Shown here piece after piece: positions 1 through 8,279 of a stretch of DNA of 64,000 bases. This DNA comes from Veillonella sp. GTDB taxonomy: Bacteria > Bacillota > Negativicutes > Veillonellales > Veillonellaceae. Position 1 is the first letter of the stretch; every line of letters begins with the position of its first letter. The notes beneath the pieces are model-generated. The model searched no databases, was not told where the DNA came from, and worked only from the letters and a program-made list of their open reading frames with translations. The translations under genes were made by a program, and so were the position numbers. The DNA is taken from contig NZ_JBGKFB010000001.1 in assembly GCF_041333735.1 (NCBI RefSeq), forward strand, positions 1,233,001-1,297,000, read 5' to 3'.

Positions 1-229
1 TAAACCAGGTCAATTGGTTGCGGTATCTCAAATGCTTGCCGATGCGGATGCAAACGTTATTAAACTTGATCACAATCAGTTTAAAAACCTTGACCGCTTC
101 CACGAAGTGGAATTGCAAGTTACTGTAGAAACAAATGGTGAAGAACACATCCAACACATTATTGATACTTTCAAAAATAATGGTTACATTATTAAACGAT
201 TAAATTCCAGCGAGATTTTATCTGAATAG
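1..229 (+). CDS. ilvA: Threonine ammonia-lyase, C-terminal end (partial)
   Basis: The frame is open from base 2 and the gene starts upstream of the window, so only about 75 codons are visible. They begin KPGQLVAVSQMLADADANV and form the small ACT-like regulatory tail found on threonine ammonia-lyases of about 400 residues. These PLP enzymes turn threonine into 2-oxobutyrate for isoleucine synthesis. The catalytic domain is not in view, so the call rests on this tail and on ilvB starting 18 bases downstream. A catabolic threonine lyase with the same tail is possible, but the ilvBN neighbours favour the biosynthetic role. Confidence 0.8.
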   Translation, partial: KPGQLVAVSQMLADADANVIKLDHNQFKNLDRFHEVELQVTVETNGEEHIQHIIDTFKNNGYIIKRLNSSEILSE

Positions 230-247
230 CTGGTTGAAAGGGTTCCT

Positions 248-1957
248 ATGAGCGCAGAAACAATCAATGGGGCACGCATTGTCCTTGAAACATTGCATCG
301 CCTTGGTGTAACTGACATGTTTGGTTATCCAGGTGGCGCGGTAATTCCAATTTACGATGAAATTTATAGCTTCCCTGAAATTAAACATTATTTTGTTCGT
401 CATGAACAAGGTGCAGCACATGCAGCAGATGGTTATGCACGCGTATCCGGTAAAGTTGGTGTATGTCTTGCTACCTCTGGTCCTGGTGCAACAAACCTTG
501 TAACAGGTATTATGACTGCGTATATGGATTCAGTACCTATGGTAGCCATTACTGGTCAGGTTGGTCGTGCATTTATTGGCAAAGACTCCTTCCAAGAAGC
601 GGATATTCAAGGTATTACAATGCCAATTACAAAACATAACTACCTAGTTCAAGATATTCGCGACTTACCTCGCATCATTAAAGAAGCATATTTTATTGCT
701 GGTACAGGCCGTCCTGGTCCTGTTCTCATTGATATTCCAAAGGATATTCAAACAGAAAAAATATCCATGGCGGAATACAATAAATTATATGAAGTTCCGA
801 TTCACCTTGAAGGATATGATCCAACCTATAAAGGTCACCAAGGGCAAATTAAAAAAGCGGCTACTCTCATTAAAAATGCAAAGCGCCCTCTTATTATTGC
901 CGGTGCTGGTGTATTGAAATCTGGTGCTATGGATGAGTTAAAGGAATTGGCAGAAAAAGCTCAAATCCCTGTAACAAATACCTTAGTTGGCCTTGGTGGC
1001 TTCCCAGGTAATCATGAGTTAGCTCTTGGTATGGTAGGGATGCATGGCTCTGTAGCGGCTAATAATAGTACGGAAGAAGCTGACCTTGTTATTGCTGCAG
1101 GTATTCGTTTCCACGACCGCATTACAGGCCATCCTGATTTCTTCTGTAAAAAAGCTAAAATCATTCATATCGATATCGATCCAGCAGAAATTGATAAGAA
1201 CGTCACTATTAACGTACCAATCGTAGGTGATTTAAAGCGCGTCTTAACCGAACTGAATACACTGGTGGAACCTACAACTCATGAACCGTGGATTGCTCAA
1301 ATTCGCGAATGGCAAGCGGAATACCCTATGGTAATTCCTGAATCTAAAGATGGCGTATTACATCCACAATACGTCTTGTCTGAACTTAATAGGATTGCCA
1401 AAGAAGATGCAGTTATCGTAACTGACGTAGGTCAACATCAAATGTGGGCGGCTCAATTCTTAACTCATAAAAAACCACATACCATTGTTACATCTGGTGG
1501 TGCAGGTACAATGGGCTATGGTTTACCAGCTGCAATTGGGGCTCAAGTGGGGGCACCTCATAAACAAGTTATCCTTGTTGTTGGTGATGGTGGATTCCAA
1601 ATGACCTTCGAAGAGCTCATGATGGTTCGCCAATATAATTTACCAATTAAGATTGTTATCATTAATAATGGTTACCTTGGCATGGTTCGTCAATGGCAAC
1701 AAATCTTTAATAACCGCCGTTATTCCTATGTAGATTTGGAAACGAGTCCAGACTTCTTGAAATTGGCAGATGCCTTTGATTTGAAAGCTGCTCGTATCGA
1801 TAATGTAGAGGATTTCAATAAAGAATTTAAATCTTTCATTACATCTGATGAAAGTATCATCTTGGATTGCCGTGTAGCAAGAGAAGATAATGTATTGCCG
1901 ATGATTCCAGCTGGCGGTACCGTAAGTGGGATGATGGGCAAGAAAGGGGTGCTATAA
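248..1957 (+). CDS. ilvB: Acetolactate synthase large (catalytic) subunit
   Basis: A 569-residue ThDP enzyme. It condenses two pyruvates to acetolactate, or pyruvate with 2-oxobutyrate to acetohydroxybutyrate, the shared step of valine/leucine and isoleucine synthesis. The N-terminal ThDP domain has the catalytic glutamate in RHEQGA (E53). A central FAD-type domain follows. The C-terminal domain has the ThDP/Mg motif GDGGFQMTFEEL, ending in IINN, near residues 446-475. Length and domain order match biosynthetic AHAS rather than the shorter catabolic AlsS. The start ATG is preceded by GAAAGGG. The stop overlaps the ilvN start by one base (TAATG), so the two subunits are translationally coupled. 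Feedback control is expected through IlvN. Confidence 0.97.
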   Translation: MSAETINGARIVLETLHRLGVTDMFGYPGGAVIPIYDEIYSFPEIKHYFVRHEQGAAHAADGYARVSGKVGVCLATSGPGATNLVTGIMTAYMDSVPMVAITGQVGRAFIGKDSFQEADIQGITMPITKHNYLVQDIRDLPRIIKEAYFIAGTGRPGPVLIDIPKDIQTEKISMAEYNKLYEVPIHLEGYDPTYKGHQGQIKKAATLIKNAKRPLIIAGAGVLKSGAMDELKELAEKAQIPVTNTLVGLGGFPGNHELALGMVGMHGSVAANNSTEEADLVIAAGIRFHDRITGHPDFFCKKAKIIHIDIDPAEIDKNVTINVPIVGDLKRVLTELNTLVEPTTHEPWIAQIREWQAEYPMVIPESKDGVLHPQYVLSELNRIAKEDAVIVTDVGQHQMWAAQFLTHKKPHTIVTSGGAGTMGYGLPAAIGAQVGAPHKQVILVVGDGGFQMTFEELMMVRQYNLPIKIVIINNGYLGMVRQWQQIFNNRRYSYVDLETSPDFLKLADAFDLKAARIDNVEDFNKEFKSFITSDESIILDCRVAREDNVLPMIPAGGTVSGMMGKKGVL

Positions 1958-2445
1958 TGGCGAGAGAACATCAAGTCTTAGTGATTGCAAAAAATACAGC
2001 AGGCATTGGTGCACGTATATTGGCACTCTTTAACCGTCGTGGCTTTAATGTTACAAAAATGACATCTGGTATTACCAATACACCAGGCTATGCACGCATT
2101 ACCCTCACCGTTGAGGCCGATGATCGCATCCTAGATCAAATTCAAAAACAAATTTACAAGCTCATTGATGTTGTAAAGGTTAAAGTTTTTGAAGATCATG
2201 ATGTAGTATGTCGTGAATTGATGCTCATTAAGGTAAAAGCAACGGCTACAACACGGTCACAAATAGTACAAATTGCCGACGTATATCGTGGCAATGTGCT
2301 CGATATTTCTCCTACTTCTATGATTATTGAAGTAATTGGTAGCGTAGAAAAATTACGCGGTTTCATTCAAATTATGGAAACTTATGGTGTCCTTGAAATT
2401 GCCAAAACTGGCATTACAGCAATGAGCCGTGGAGAAAAGATTTAG
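1957..2445 (+). CDS. ilvN: Acetolactate synthase small (regulatory) subunit
   Basis: A 162-residue regulatory partner of IlvB. Residues 5-75 form an ACT domain (HQVLVIAKNTAGIGARILAL, then RRGFNV), the usual valine-binding module. The rest is the C-terminal ALS_ss_C domain that activates the catalytic subunit. The length is that of the standard IlvN/IlvH class. Its ATG shares the last base of the ilvB stop codon. The following ABC ATPase gene begins 11 bases after the stop, so it is probably on the same transcript. Confidence 0.97.
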   Translation: MAREHQVLVIAKNTAGIGARILALFNRRGFNVTKMTSGITNTPGYARITLTVEADDRILDQIQKQIYKLIDVVKVKVFEDHDVVCRELMLIKVKATATTRSQIVQIADVYRGNVLDISPTSMIIEVIGSVEKLRGFIQIMETYGVLEIAKTGITAMSRGEKI

Positions 2446-2456
2446 GAGATGGTTGT

Positions 2457-3242
2457 GTGAGTAGTGAATTACTCCATTATGAAGACGTCAAGTTTCGTCG
2501 TGAAGGCCGCGAAATTTTAAAAGGCATTAATTGGCATGTTGAAGAAGGAGAGAATTGGGCCTTATTAGGTCTTAATGGGGCTGGTAAATCGACGATGCTC
2601 AGCATGATTCCAGCTTACCAAATTCCTACAACAGGATTATTACGCGTATTTGGTCATGAATTTGGTAAATATGCATGGCCTAAGATCAAGGCCCGATTAG
2701 GCTTTGTTAGTTCGGCGCTTGGACAATTCCAGTCCACCTTGGATAAACAAGTGGTAGAAGATGTTGTTATTTCTGGTGCTTTTAATAGTATTGGTATTTA
2801 TCAACAGGTAGAGCCTGAAGTACGTGAACGAGGACTGCAATTATTGTCTGAATTTGGTTTGTCCTATTTGGAAGGCCATAGATTTCATACACTATCTGCT
2901 GGTGAACAGCGCCGTGGTTTACTAGCACGTGCTATTATGGCTAATCCAGATTTGCTCATTTTAGATGAGCCTTGTTCTGGACTTGATTTGCCTGCTCGTG
3001 AGCAATTCTTAAGAACTGTTGAGAATATGGCACGAGAGGAGCATAAGCCTTTTATTTATGTATCTCATCAAATTGAAGAGATTATGCCCAGTATTACACA
3101 TGTAGCTATTATTAAAGATGGCCTCATTGTGTATAAAGGCAAGAAGCGAGACATCTTGACAGATGAAATTCTAAGCGACGTATTTGGTATTGATGTATCT
3201 GTTGTATGGGAGAAAAATCGCCCATGGATTATAGTTAAGTAA
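2457..3242 (+). CDS. ABC transporter ATP-binding protein
   Basis: A 261-residue ATPase with Walker A GLNGAGKST (residues 38-46), signature LSAGEQRRG, and Walker B LLILDEP followed by a switch histidine in YVSHQIEEI. The start is GTG, chosen because AGGAG lies 8 bases upstream and the protein aligns from MSSELLHYEDVKF. No permease or binding-protein gene is adjacent, so the substrate cannot be told. The sequence resembles the stand-alone YlmA/ModF-like group of ATPases. It follows ilvN closely and there is no terminator between them. It could act with a permease encoded elsewhere or be a non-transport ABC protein. Confidence 0.85.
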   Translation: MSSELLHYEDVKFRREGREILKGINWHVEEGENWALLGLNGAGKSTMLSMIPAYQIPTTGLLRVFGHEFGKYAWPKIKARLGFVSSALGQFQSTLDKQVVEDVVISGAFNSIGIYQQVEPEVRERGLQLLSEFGLSYLEGHRFHTLSAGEQRRGLLARAIMANPDLLILDEPCSGLDLPAREQFLRTVENMAREEHKPFIYVSHQIEEIMPSITHVAIIKDGLIVYKGKKRDILTDEILSDVFGIDVSVVWEKNRPWIIVK

Positions 3243-3314
3243 GAGCTAAAACTGGGATAATTCATTTTTTCTTAATACAAAAAGGGTACAAATTTAAGTT
3301 GTAGATTAGTCTAT

Positions 3315-3342
3315 TTGACTATTCGATAAATTACGATATACA
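3315..3342 (+). promoter_or_regulatory. Putative sigma-A promoter of ilvC
   Basis: TTGACT (3315-3320), a 16-base spacer and TATACA (3337-3342) lie about 85 bases before the ilvC start. An AT-only inverted repeat (TATATATT and AATATATA, about 3380-3410) lies in the leader just before the GGAGG ribosome site. No T-box or leader peptide could be recognised. Confidence 0.5.
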
Positions 3343-3426
3343 CTACAAATCTTGCATTTATTTGTGAGATTGTGTACAGTATATATATTAAATATTCTAT
3401 TGAATATATATTGGAGGTTGTCTAGT

Positions 3427-4434
3427 ATGGCAGGTAAAATTTTAGGTACTACAGTTTATTATGATGCAGATTGTAATTTGAGCAAATTGGAAGGCAAAAA
3501 AATTACAGTTTTAGGTTACGGCTCCCAAGGTCATGCGCATGCATTGAACTTGAAAGAAAATGGTATGGACGTAACAATTGGTCTTCGTGGTGGTTCTTCT
3601 AGCTGGAAAGCTGCAGAAGAAGCAGGCCTTACAGTTAAAGAAACTGCAGAAGCAGTTAAAGGTGCTGACATCGTTATGGTATTGATTCCAGACGAATTAC
3701 AAGCAGACGTATATGCACAAGATATTGCTCCTAACTTAAAACAAGGTGCATACTTGGCATTTGCTCACGGCTTCAACATTCACTTTGGTAAAATCGTACC
3801 TCGTGAAGACATCAACGTATTCATGGTAGCTCCTAAAGGCCCTGGTCATTTAGTACGTCGTACATACCAAGAAGGCTCCGGTGTTCCTTGCTTGTACGCA
3901 GTAGAAAAAGATCCATCTGGTGATACTGAAGAAGTTGCATTAGCATGGGCTTCTGGTATCGGTGGTGGCCGTTCCGGTATCTTGGAAACTAACTTCAAAT
4001 CTGAAACTGAAACTGACCTCTTCGGTGAACAAGCTGTATTGTGCGGCGGTGTTACTGAATTGATCAAAACTGGTTTCGAAGTATTAACAGAAGCTGGTTA
4101 TGAACCTGTAAACGCTTACTTCGAATGCTTGCATGAAATGAAATTGATCGTAGACCTTATCTACGAAGGTGGCTTCCAAAAAATGCGCCACTCCATTTCC
4201 AACACTGCTGAATATGGTGACTACCATGCAGGTCCTCGCGTAATTACTGCAGAAACTAAAGAAGCTATGAAACAAATCTTGGCTGATATCCAATCTGGTA
4301 AATTCGCCGACGAATTCTTGGCTGACTCCAAAAATGGTCAAAAATTCCTTAAAGAACATCGTGAAGCAGCTGCTAACCATCCAATCGAACCAGTTGGTGC
4401 AGAACTTCGCAACTTGATGAGCTGGTTGAAATAA
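3427..4434 (+). CDS. ilvC: Ketol-acid reductoisomerase (NADP+)
   Basis: Converts acetolactate to dihydroxyisovalerate and acetohydroxybutyrate to the isoleucine intermediate, using NADPH and Mg2+. At 335 residues it is the short class I form. The N-terminal Rossmann motif is VLGYGSQGHAHALNLKENG, and the KARI knotted domain follows with the metal-binding acidic residues in ETDLFGEQAVLCGG. The frame is open upstream to 3352, but the start at 3427 is preferred: GGAGG lies 10 bases before it and the protein begins MAGKILGTTVYYD as in the family. It has its own promoter and terminator, so it is probably a separate unit from ilvBN. Confidence 0.97.
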   Translation: MAGKILGTTVYYDADCNLSKLEGKKITVLGYGSQGHAHALNLKENGMDVTIGLRGGSSSWKAAEEAGLTVKETAEAVKGADIVMVLIPDELQADVYAQDIAPNLKQGAYLAFAHGFNIHFGKIVPREDINVFMVAPKGPGHLVRRTYQEGSGVPCLYAVEKDPSGDTEEVALAWASGIGGGRSGILETNFKSETETDLFGEQAVLCGGVTELIKTGFEVLTEAGYEPVNAYFECLHEMKLIVDLIYEGGFQKMRHSISNTAEYGDYHAGPRVITAETKEAMKQILADIQSGKFADEFLADSKNGQKFLKEHREAAANHPIEPVGAELRNLMSWLK

Positions 4435-4475
4435 GAGATTACATTAGTAATTTCTTGATAAGCATAGGCTTACTG

Positions 4476-4503
4476 AAAGCGACCCCATTTGGGGTCGCTT
4501 TTT
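4476..4503 (+). terminator. Rho-independent terminator of ilvC
   Basis: AAAGCGACCCC, a short loop and GGGGTCGCTTTTT: an 11-bp GC-rich stem followed by a T run, 42 bases after the ilvC stop. Confidence 0.93.
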
Positions 4504-4504
4504 A

Positions 4505-4533
4505 TTGAGTAATACAAGTACGTATGATATAGT
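4505..4533 (+). promoter_or_regulatory. Putative promoter of the 4579 gene
   Basis: TTGAGT (4505-4510), a 17-base spacer and TATAGT (4528-4533) preceded by TG (TGATATAGT). It starts right after the ilvC terminator and about 45 bases before the next start codon. Confidence 0.6.
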
Positions 4534-4578
4534 TAACGTAGAGTCAGTGTAGTATATTTTGGTATAAGGAGAGATACT

Positions 4579-5088
4579 ATGAGTTCTACAACTATTATTA
4601 TCATCGTGGCGGTTGCAGTCATTTGGGCCATTTTGTTTGCCGTATTTATGAAGTTCAATAAAAAACGACAAGCCGGTGAACAACAATTTGTACAAGAGAA
4701 TGCTAATAAAGCGATTCTTCATATTTATGGTAAATCTGTAAAGGTTGATGGTAAGGACCTTTCTACTATTGATCATAAAACTGGTCAATATGGTCAAGTC
4801 ATTGTGGCAGTAACACCAGGAGAACATACCATTGAATCCGTATATTACACAACGGATAATGTAGGCACTAAAACAAAGAATGTTGAAACACAGCCTGTTA
4901 CTATCACAATTCCAGTACAAGCAGGTAATGAATATAATGCGGCTATGTATTTCTATTCCGCGGAACAACGTAAGGCGTATTATAAAGGTGACGTTGACGA
5001 TGCCGTTTTAGAAGTTGAACTAGAATTAGAATCTGGTTTTACAGCGAATACCCATGCTTATATCATCGTGTACCGTGAATGTAAATAA
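4579..5088 (+). CDS. Membrane-anchored protein of unknown function
   Basis: A 169-residue protein that I do not recognise. Residues 4-26 (TTIIIIVAVAVIWAILFAVF) form one transmembrane helix, followed by a basic KKRQ stretch and a soluble domain of about 140 residues rich in beta-prone sequence (ILHIYGKSVKVDGKDL, VTVTIPV-like repeats). The VAVTPGEHTIESVYY stretch resembles PEGA-like or carbohydrate-binding beta-sandwich segments, but that is only an impression. AAGGAG precedes the ATG. It is monocistronic, with a promoter and terminator of its own. It encodes a single-pass protein with its bulk on one side of the membrane. Confidence 0.75.
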   Translation: MSSTTIIIIVAVAVIWAILFAVFMKFNKKRQAGEQQFVQENANKAILHIYGKSVKVDGKDLSTIDHKTGQYGQVIVAVTPGEHTIESVYYTTDNVGTKTKNVETQPVTITIPVQAGNEYNAAMYFYSAEQRKAYYKGDVDDAVLEVELELESGFTANTHAYIIVYRECK

Positions 5089-5107
5089 ATTAGTATAGAA
5101 ACTGTTT

Positions 5108-5140
5108 AATAGAGCTATCGTTGTGGTAGCTCTATTTTTT
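5108..5140 (+). terminator. Rho-independent terminator
   Basis: AATAGAGCTA, a 9-base loop and TAGCTCTATT followed by a T run, 20 bases after the stop of the 4579 gene. Confidence 0.85.
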
Positions 5141-5174
5141 ATAAGTCGTTGTTGGTTATTAGCATATTTATTTG

Positions 5175-5183
5175 TGATATAAT
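5175..5183 (+). promoter_or_regulatory. Extended -10 promoter of the DUF3290/DUF421 pair
   Basis: TGATATAAT, a consensus extended -10 element, about 30 bases before the ATG at 5212. No convincing -35 box is present, which is normal for this promoter type. Confidence 0.6.
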
Positions 5184-5211
5184 AAAGAATAATATATGAA
5201 AGGAGAACAAT

Positions 5212-5673
5212 ATGGATTTTTACACGTTGGCCTATGTTGAAAGTCAGGCTGTGACAGGCCAAACATGGGGCTTTATCGTTTTTGTTGCCATTCTTTTAGC
5301 ACTGCTTGTTCTAGGTGTACAGGTATTGCGAAATGGTTTTACTAATCGCTATCGTGATTTATTGGTTATTTTGTCTTTAGTTGTAGTGTTTTTCTTAGGA
5401 CTGGAGTATCAAGAATATAACCGAATGAAAACATACTCTGAAGACTCTTCTCGTATGGCTCAATTTCTACATTCGTTTAGTACTGATCAATCCATACCAA
5501 GTGAACAACTGGCGGTTAACTCCTTAAAGATTCGTAATGGTATGATTTTAAAGGTTAATGATGCTTATTATGAGGTTCAGTTCAACCCAGAGTTTTCAAC
5601 CTATACGATTACCCGTGTCTATAAGGTAAGCCCTACTGATCGAATTCATGATGTCGAGGATGTATTACCATAA
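5212..5673 (+). CDS. DUF3290 family membrane protein
   Basis: A 153-residue protein with two N-terminal transmembrane helices (about residues 18-38 and 48-65), then a soluble tail. The pattern, including LEYQEYNR after the second helix, matches DUF3290 proteins, which are regularly encoded beside a YetF-like DUF421 protein, as here. The molecular role is not established. AAAGGAG precedes the ATG. The stop lies 12 bases before the next ATG, with AAGGAGG in the gap, so the two are co-translated. Confidence 0.8.
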   Translation: MDFYTLAYVESQAVTGQTWGFIVFVAILLALLVLGVQVLRNGFTNRYRDLLVILSLVVVFFLGLEYQEYNRMKTYSEDSSRMAQFLHSFSTDQSIPSEQLAVNSLKIRNGMILKVNDAYYEVQFNPEFSTYTITRVYKVSPTDRIHDVEDVLP

Positions 5674-5685
5674 GGAGGACCACAT

Positions 5686-6405
5686 ATGACAGAAGCTATG
5701 GCCGTCTATGGGATGGTCTTTGCCAAACTCGCCATTGGTCTCTTGGCGATTATTTTACAAATTAACTTAATGGGGAAAGGGAACTTAGCTCCAACCTCTG
5801 CACTTGACCAATTGCAAAACTATGTACTTGGTGGTATTATTGGTGCCATCATTTATAATGATCAAATTGGTATTTTACAATTTATGTTAGTCCTCATTTT
5901 ATGGACTATTCTTGTAATGACTCTTAAGTTCTTAAAAGGTAATCTTCGTTTCTTTAAAACAATTCTAGATGGACATCCAGTCATTGTAATTGAACGAGGT
6001 CATATTTTAACAGATGAATGTATGCGCTATGGTATTCAAGCTGCAGAGCTTAAATTGAAATTGCGTACTGCTGGTGTTCAGTATGTAACCGATGTAAAAC
6101 GTGCTGTACTAGAACAAAATGGTCAGTTAAGCGTTGTTCAATTTGGTGATGAAAATATTAAATTTGACCTTATTGATGATGGTCAGATTAATCATTTTAC
6201 ATTAGATGTAATTGAAAAAGGCCAGGATTGGCTAGAAGAAGAAGTTGAAAAGCAAGGCTATAAAATTAAGGAGGTATACATTGCAGAATACAAAGATGGG
6301 GAAGTTGTTATTTACCCTTATGAAAAAAAACATCGCCCTCAAATTGTAAAAACACTTAAAGATAAGACCTCTCATACAAAGGATAAATTGAAATCTAAAT
6401 TGTAA
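5686..6405 (+). CDS. DUF421 (YetF-like) membrane protein
   Basis: A 239-residue protein with three transmembrane segments in the first 85 residues. Next comes the conserved DUF421 cytoplasmic domain: GHPVIVIERGHILTDECMRY, then a stretch resembling LRTAGVQYVTDVKRAVLEQNG. A lysine-rich tail closes the protein. DUF421 proteins occur in Bacillus (YetF, YdfR and similar), and some act in spore germination or stress, but the biochemical activity is unknown. It pairs with the DUF3290 gene just upstream. No good terminator follows. A UUCG-loop hairpin lies about 95 bases downstream, close to the next gene. Confidence 0.85.
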   Translation: MTEAMAVYGMVFAKLAIGLLAIILQINLMGKGNLAPTSALDQLQNYVLGGIIGAIIYNDQIGILQFMLVLILWTILVMTLKFLKGNLRFFKTILDGHPVIVIERGHILTDECMRYGIQAAELKLKLRTAGVQYVTDVKRAVLEQNGQLSVVQFGDENIKFDLIDDGQINHFTLDVIEKGQDWLEEEVEKQGYKIKEVYIAEYKDGEVVIYPYEKKHRPQIVKTLKDKTSHTKDKLKSKL

Positions 6406-6500
6406 TGTTTCTTGGTCTTATAGTATAGTTAAGATAAGTATTATATACTACTCTTATAGACATACAAATATAGACATACAAACGATATATAAAATGTTTT

Positions 6501-6526
6501 TAAGCCCACTATTCGTAGTGGGCTTA
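6501..6526 (+). other. Hairpin with TTCG loop just before the radical SAM gene
   Basis: TAAGCCCACTA, TTCG, TAGTGGGCTTA: a perfect 11-bp stem with a very stable UUCG loop. No T run follows. The ribosome site GAAAGG begins about 5 bases after it. It may end the yetF transcript weakly, or act as a 5' structure protecting or regulating the next mRNA. Confidence 0.6.
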
Positions 6527-6542
6527 TATAGAAAGGAAATTA

Positions 6543-8270
6543 GTGAATCGTAAAGATTTAATTGATAGATTACAAGCATTATATAAAGACGAAGATAGTC
6601 GGGTAACGGTAAACCCTCATGCAGGGCAGAAGGTAGCTATCGTCTATCCTAATACATATTTTGTAGGCATGAGTAATCTTGGTCTCCACATTATTTATGA
6701 GGAAATCAACTTACGCAATGATAGCGTATGTGAACGTATCTTCTTGCCTGAGAAAAAGGAATTAGAAGCATACGATAAGACTAAGACACCGTTGATGAGT
6801 GTTGAAACACAGCGGCCTATGCATCAATTTGATGTGGTGGCCTTTGACGTGACCTTTGAAATGGACTATTTTCATATTCCGTTGATGTTACGTCATGGAC
6901 GCGTACCTATTATGGGGAAGGACCGCACCGAATTTGATCCTATCGTTATTGCCGGTGGCCCATGTGCTACCTTTAATCCTGAGCCATTTGCTGACTTTAT
7001 CGATGCTTTCATCATCGGTGAAGGGGAAGGTATCGTTAGTCGCGTTCTAGATATCATTCGCGATGGCAAAATGGAGGGTCTAGATCGACATGCTATTTTG
7101 CGTCAATTAGCGAATGTATCTGGCGTGTACGTCCCATCCTTATATGTGCCGATTTATAGCGAAGATGGGGGCTTTAAAGGCTATGATATTGCAGACGGTG
7201 CGCCGAAGACGATTAAACGCCACTTTGAAATGCTCACTAGTGGCGGCGAAACCGTAGTAGCAACAAACTATACAGAATTTGGCGCTATGTACATCATCGA
7301 GGTGGCACGTGGTTGTGGACGACATTGTCGATTCTGTATGGCCGGGTATTGTTTCCGTGTACCGCGCGTACGACCTTTAGACATATTAAAAGAAGGCGTA
7401 GATAGAGCAGAGAAATTAGGTAAAAAGGTAGGCCTTATGGGGGCCGCTATTTCTGATTATCCAGAGGTAGATGAGTTAGTTACTTATATTCGTTCTAAAG
7501 ATATGCGTTATTCTTGCGCATCCTTGCGGGCAGACTCCTTAACACAAGCCGTTGTAGATGGCTTGGCAGATAGTGGGCAAAAGACGATTACCATTGCGCC
7601 AGAAACGGGCAGTGAACGATTGCGGCGCGTAATTAATAAGGGTATTAGCGAAGAGCATTTACAAAATGCTGCCACTTTATCCGCTAAGTCTGGTATCCAA
7701 CATATGCGACTCTACATTATGATTGGGTTGCCAACGGAAACTGACGAAGATATTGAAGCAATTGTAGGTCTGGCAGAACGGACGCAAGCCCATATGGCAG
7801 AGGTAGGCTGTAAAGGTCGTTTAACGCTCAGTATCAATCCATTTATTCCAAAGCCTTTTACACCATTCCAATGGATGGCTATGGATCATCAAAAAACGGT
7901 GGAGAAAAAACTTCAATATATTAAAAAAGCATTGCAAAAGAACCGTCGTATAGAGGTGCTCGTTGAATCACCTAAAGAGGCGTATATCCAAGGCGTACTA
8001 GCTCGTGGTGATCGCCGTCTTGGTGCTGTTCTTGCGGCATGTGCAGCAGATCGTGGCAGTAAGTCCTTTAAGTCTGAAATGAAGGCAGCAGGCCTTGATA
8101 TGGACGATATGAACTATCGTGAACGTAGCTTTGATGAATTCTTGCCGTGGAGTCATCTCGATATGGGCATGGATGAGGGATATCTTGAAATGGAATGGAA
8201 ACGTTCCGTCGATGAAGCGTATACACCTCCATGTGTACAAGGCTGTAAGCGCTGTGGTGTTTGTAAATAG
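6543..8270 (+). CDS. B12-binding/radical SAM protein (TIGR03960-like)
   Basis: A 575-residue radical SAM protein. An N-terminal cobalamin-binding-like domain (VAIVYPNTYFVGMSNLGLH and onward) precedes the SAM core, whose cluster motif is C258-x3-C262-x2-C265 in RGCGRHCRFCMAGYC. A second cysteine set closes the protein (CVQGCKRCGVCK). This layout fits the uncharacterised TIGR03960 group, which in many Firmicutes is followed by or fused to a DUF2344 (TIGR03936) protein. No DUF2344 gene follows here. The start is GTG, chosen for the GAAAGGAAA site 5 bases upstream. The gene stops 9 bases before pgeF, with AGGAGG between. The substrate is unknown. Confidence 0.85.
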   Translation: MNRKDLIDRLQALYKDEDSRVTVNPHAGQKVAIVYPNTYFVGMSNLGLHIIYEEINLRNDSVCERIFLPEKKELEAYDKTKTPLMSVETQRPMHQFDVVAFDVTFEMDYFHIPLMLRHGRVPIMGKDRTEFDPIVIAGGPCATFNPEPFADFIDAFIIGEGEGIVSRVLDIIRDGKMEGLDRHAILRQLANVSGVYVPSLYVPIYSEDGGFKGYDIADGAPKTIKRHFEMLTSGGETVVATNYTEFGAMYIIEVARGCGRHCRFCMAGYCFRVPRVRPLDILKEGVDRAEKLGKKVGLMGAAISDYPEVDELVTYIRSKDMRYSCASLRADSLTQAVVDGLADSGQKTITIAPETGSERLRRVINKGISEEHLQNAATLSAKSGIQHMRLYIMIGLPTETDEDIEAIVGLAERTQAHMAEVGCKGRLTLSINPFIPKPFTPFQWMAMDHQKTVEKKLQYIKKALQKNRRIEVLVESPKEAYIQGVLARGDRRLGAVLAACAADRGSKSFKSEMKAAGLDMDDMNYRERSFDEFLPWSHLDMGMDEGYLEMEWKRSVDEAYTPPCVQGCKRCGVCK

Positions 8271-8279
8271 GAGGCACTC

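Noticed and set aside
3352..3426. N-terminal extension of IlvC of 25 residues
   Set aside because: GGAGG stands before 3427, and the family begins there; the extension crosses the AT-only leader repeat.
3243..3426. T-box or leader-peptide attenuator before ilvC
   Set aside because: No specifier stem, conserved T-box core or terminator/antiterminator pair could be found.
4444..4968. Long minus-strand frame over the 4579 gene
   Set aside because: It runs across the ilvC terminator and antisense to a gene with a promoter and ribosome site; its sequence is Cys/Ile/Tyr-rich and not protein-like.
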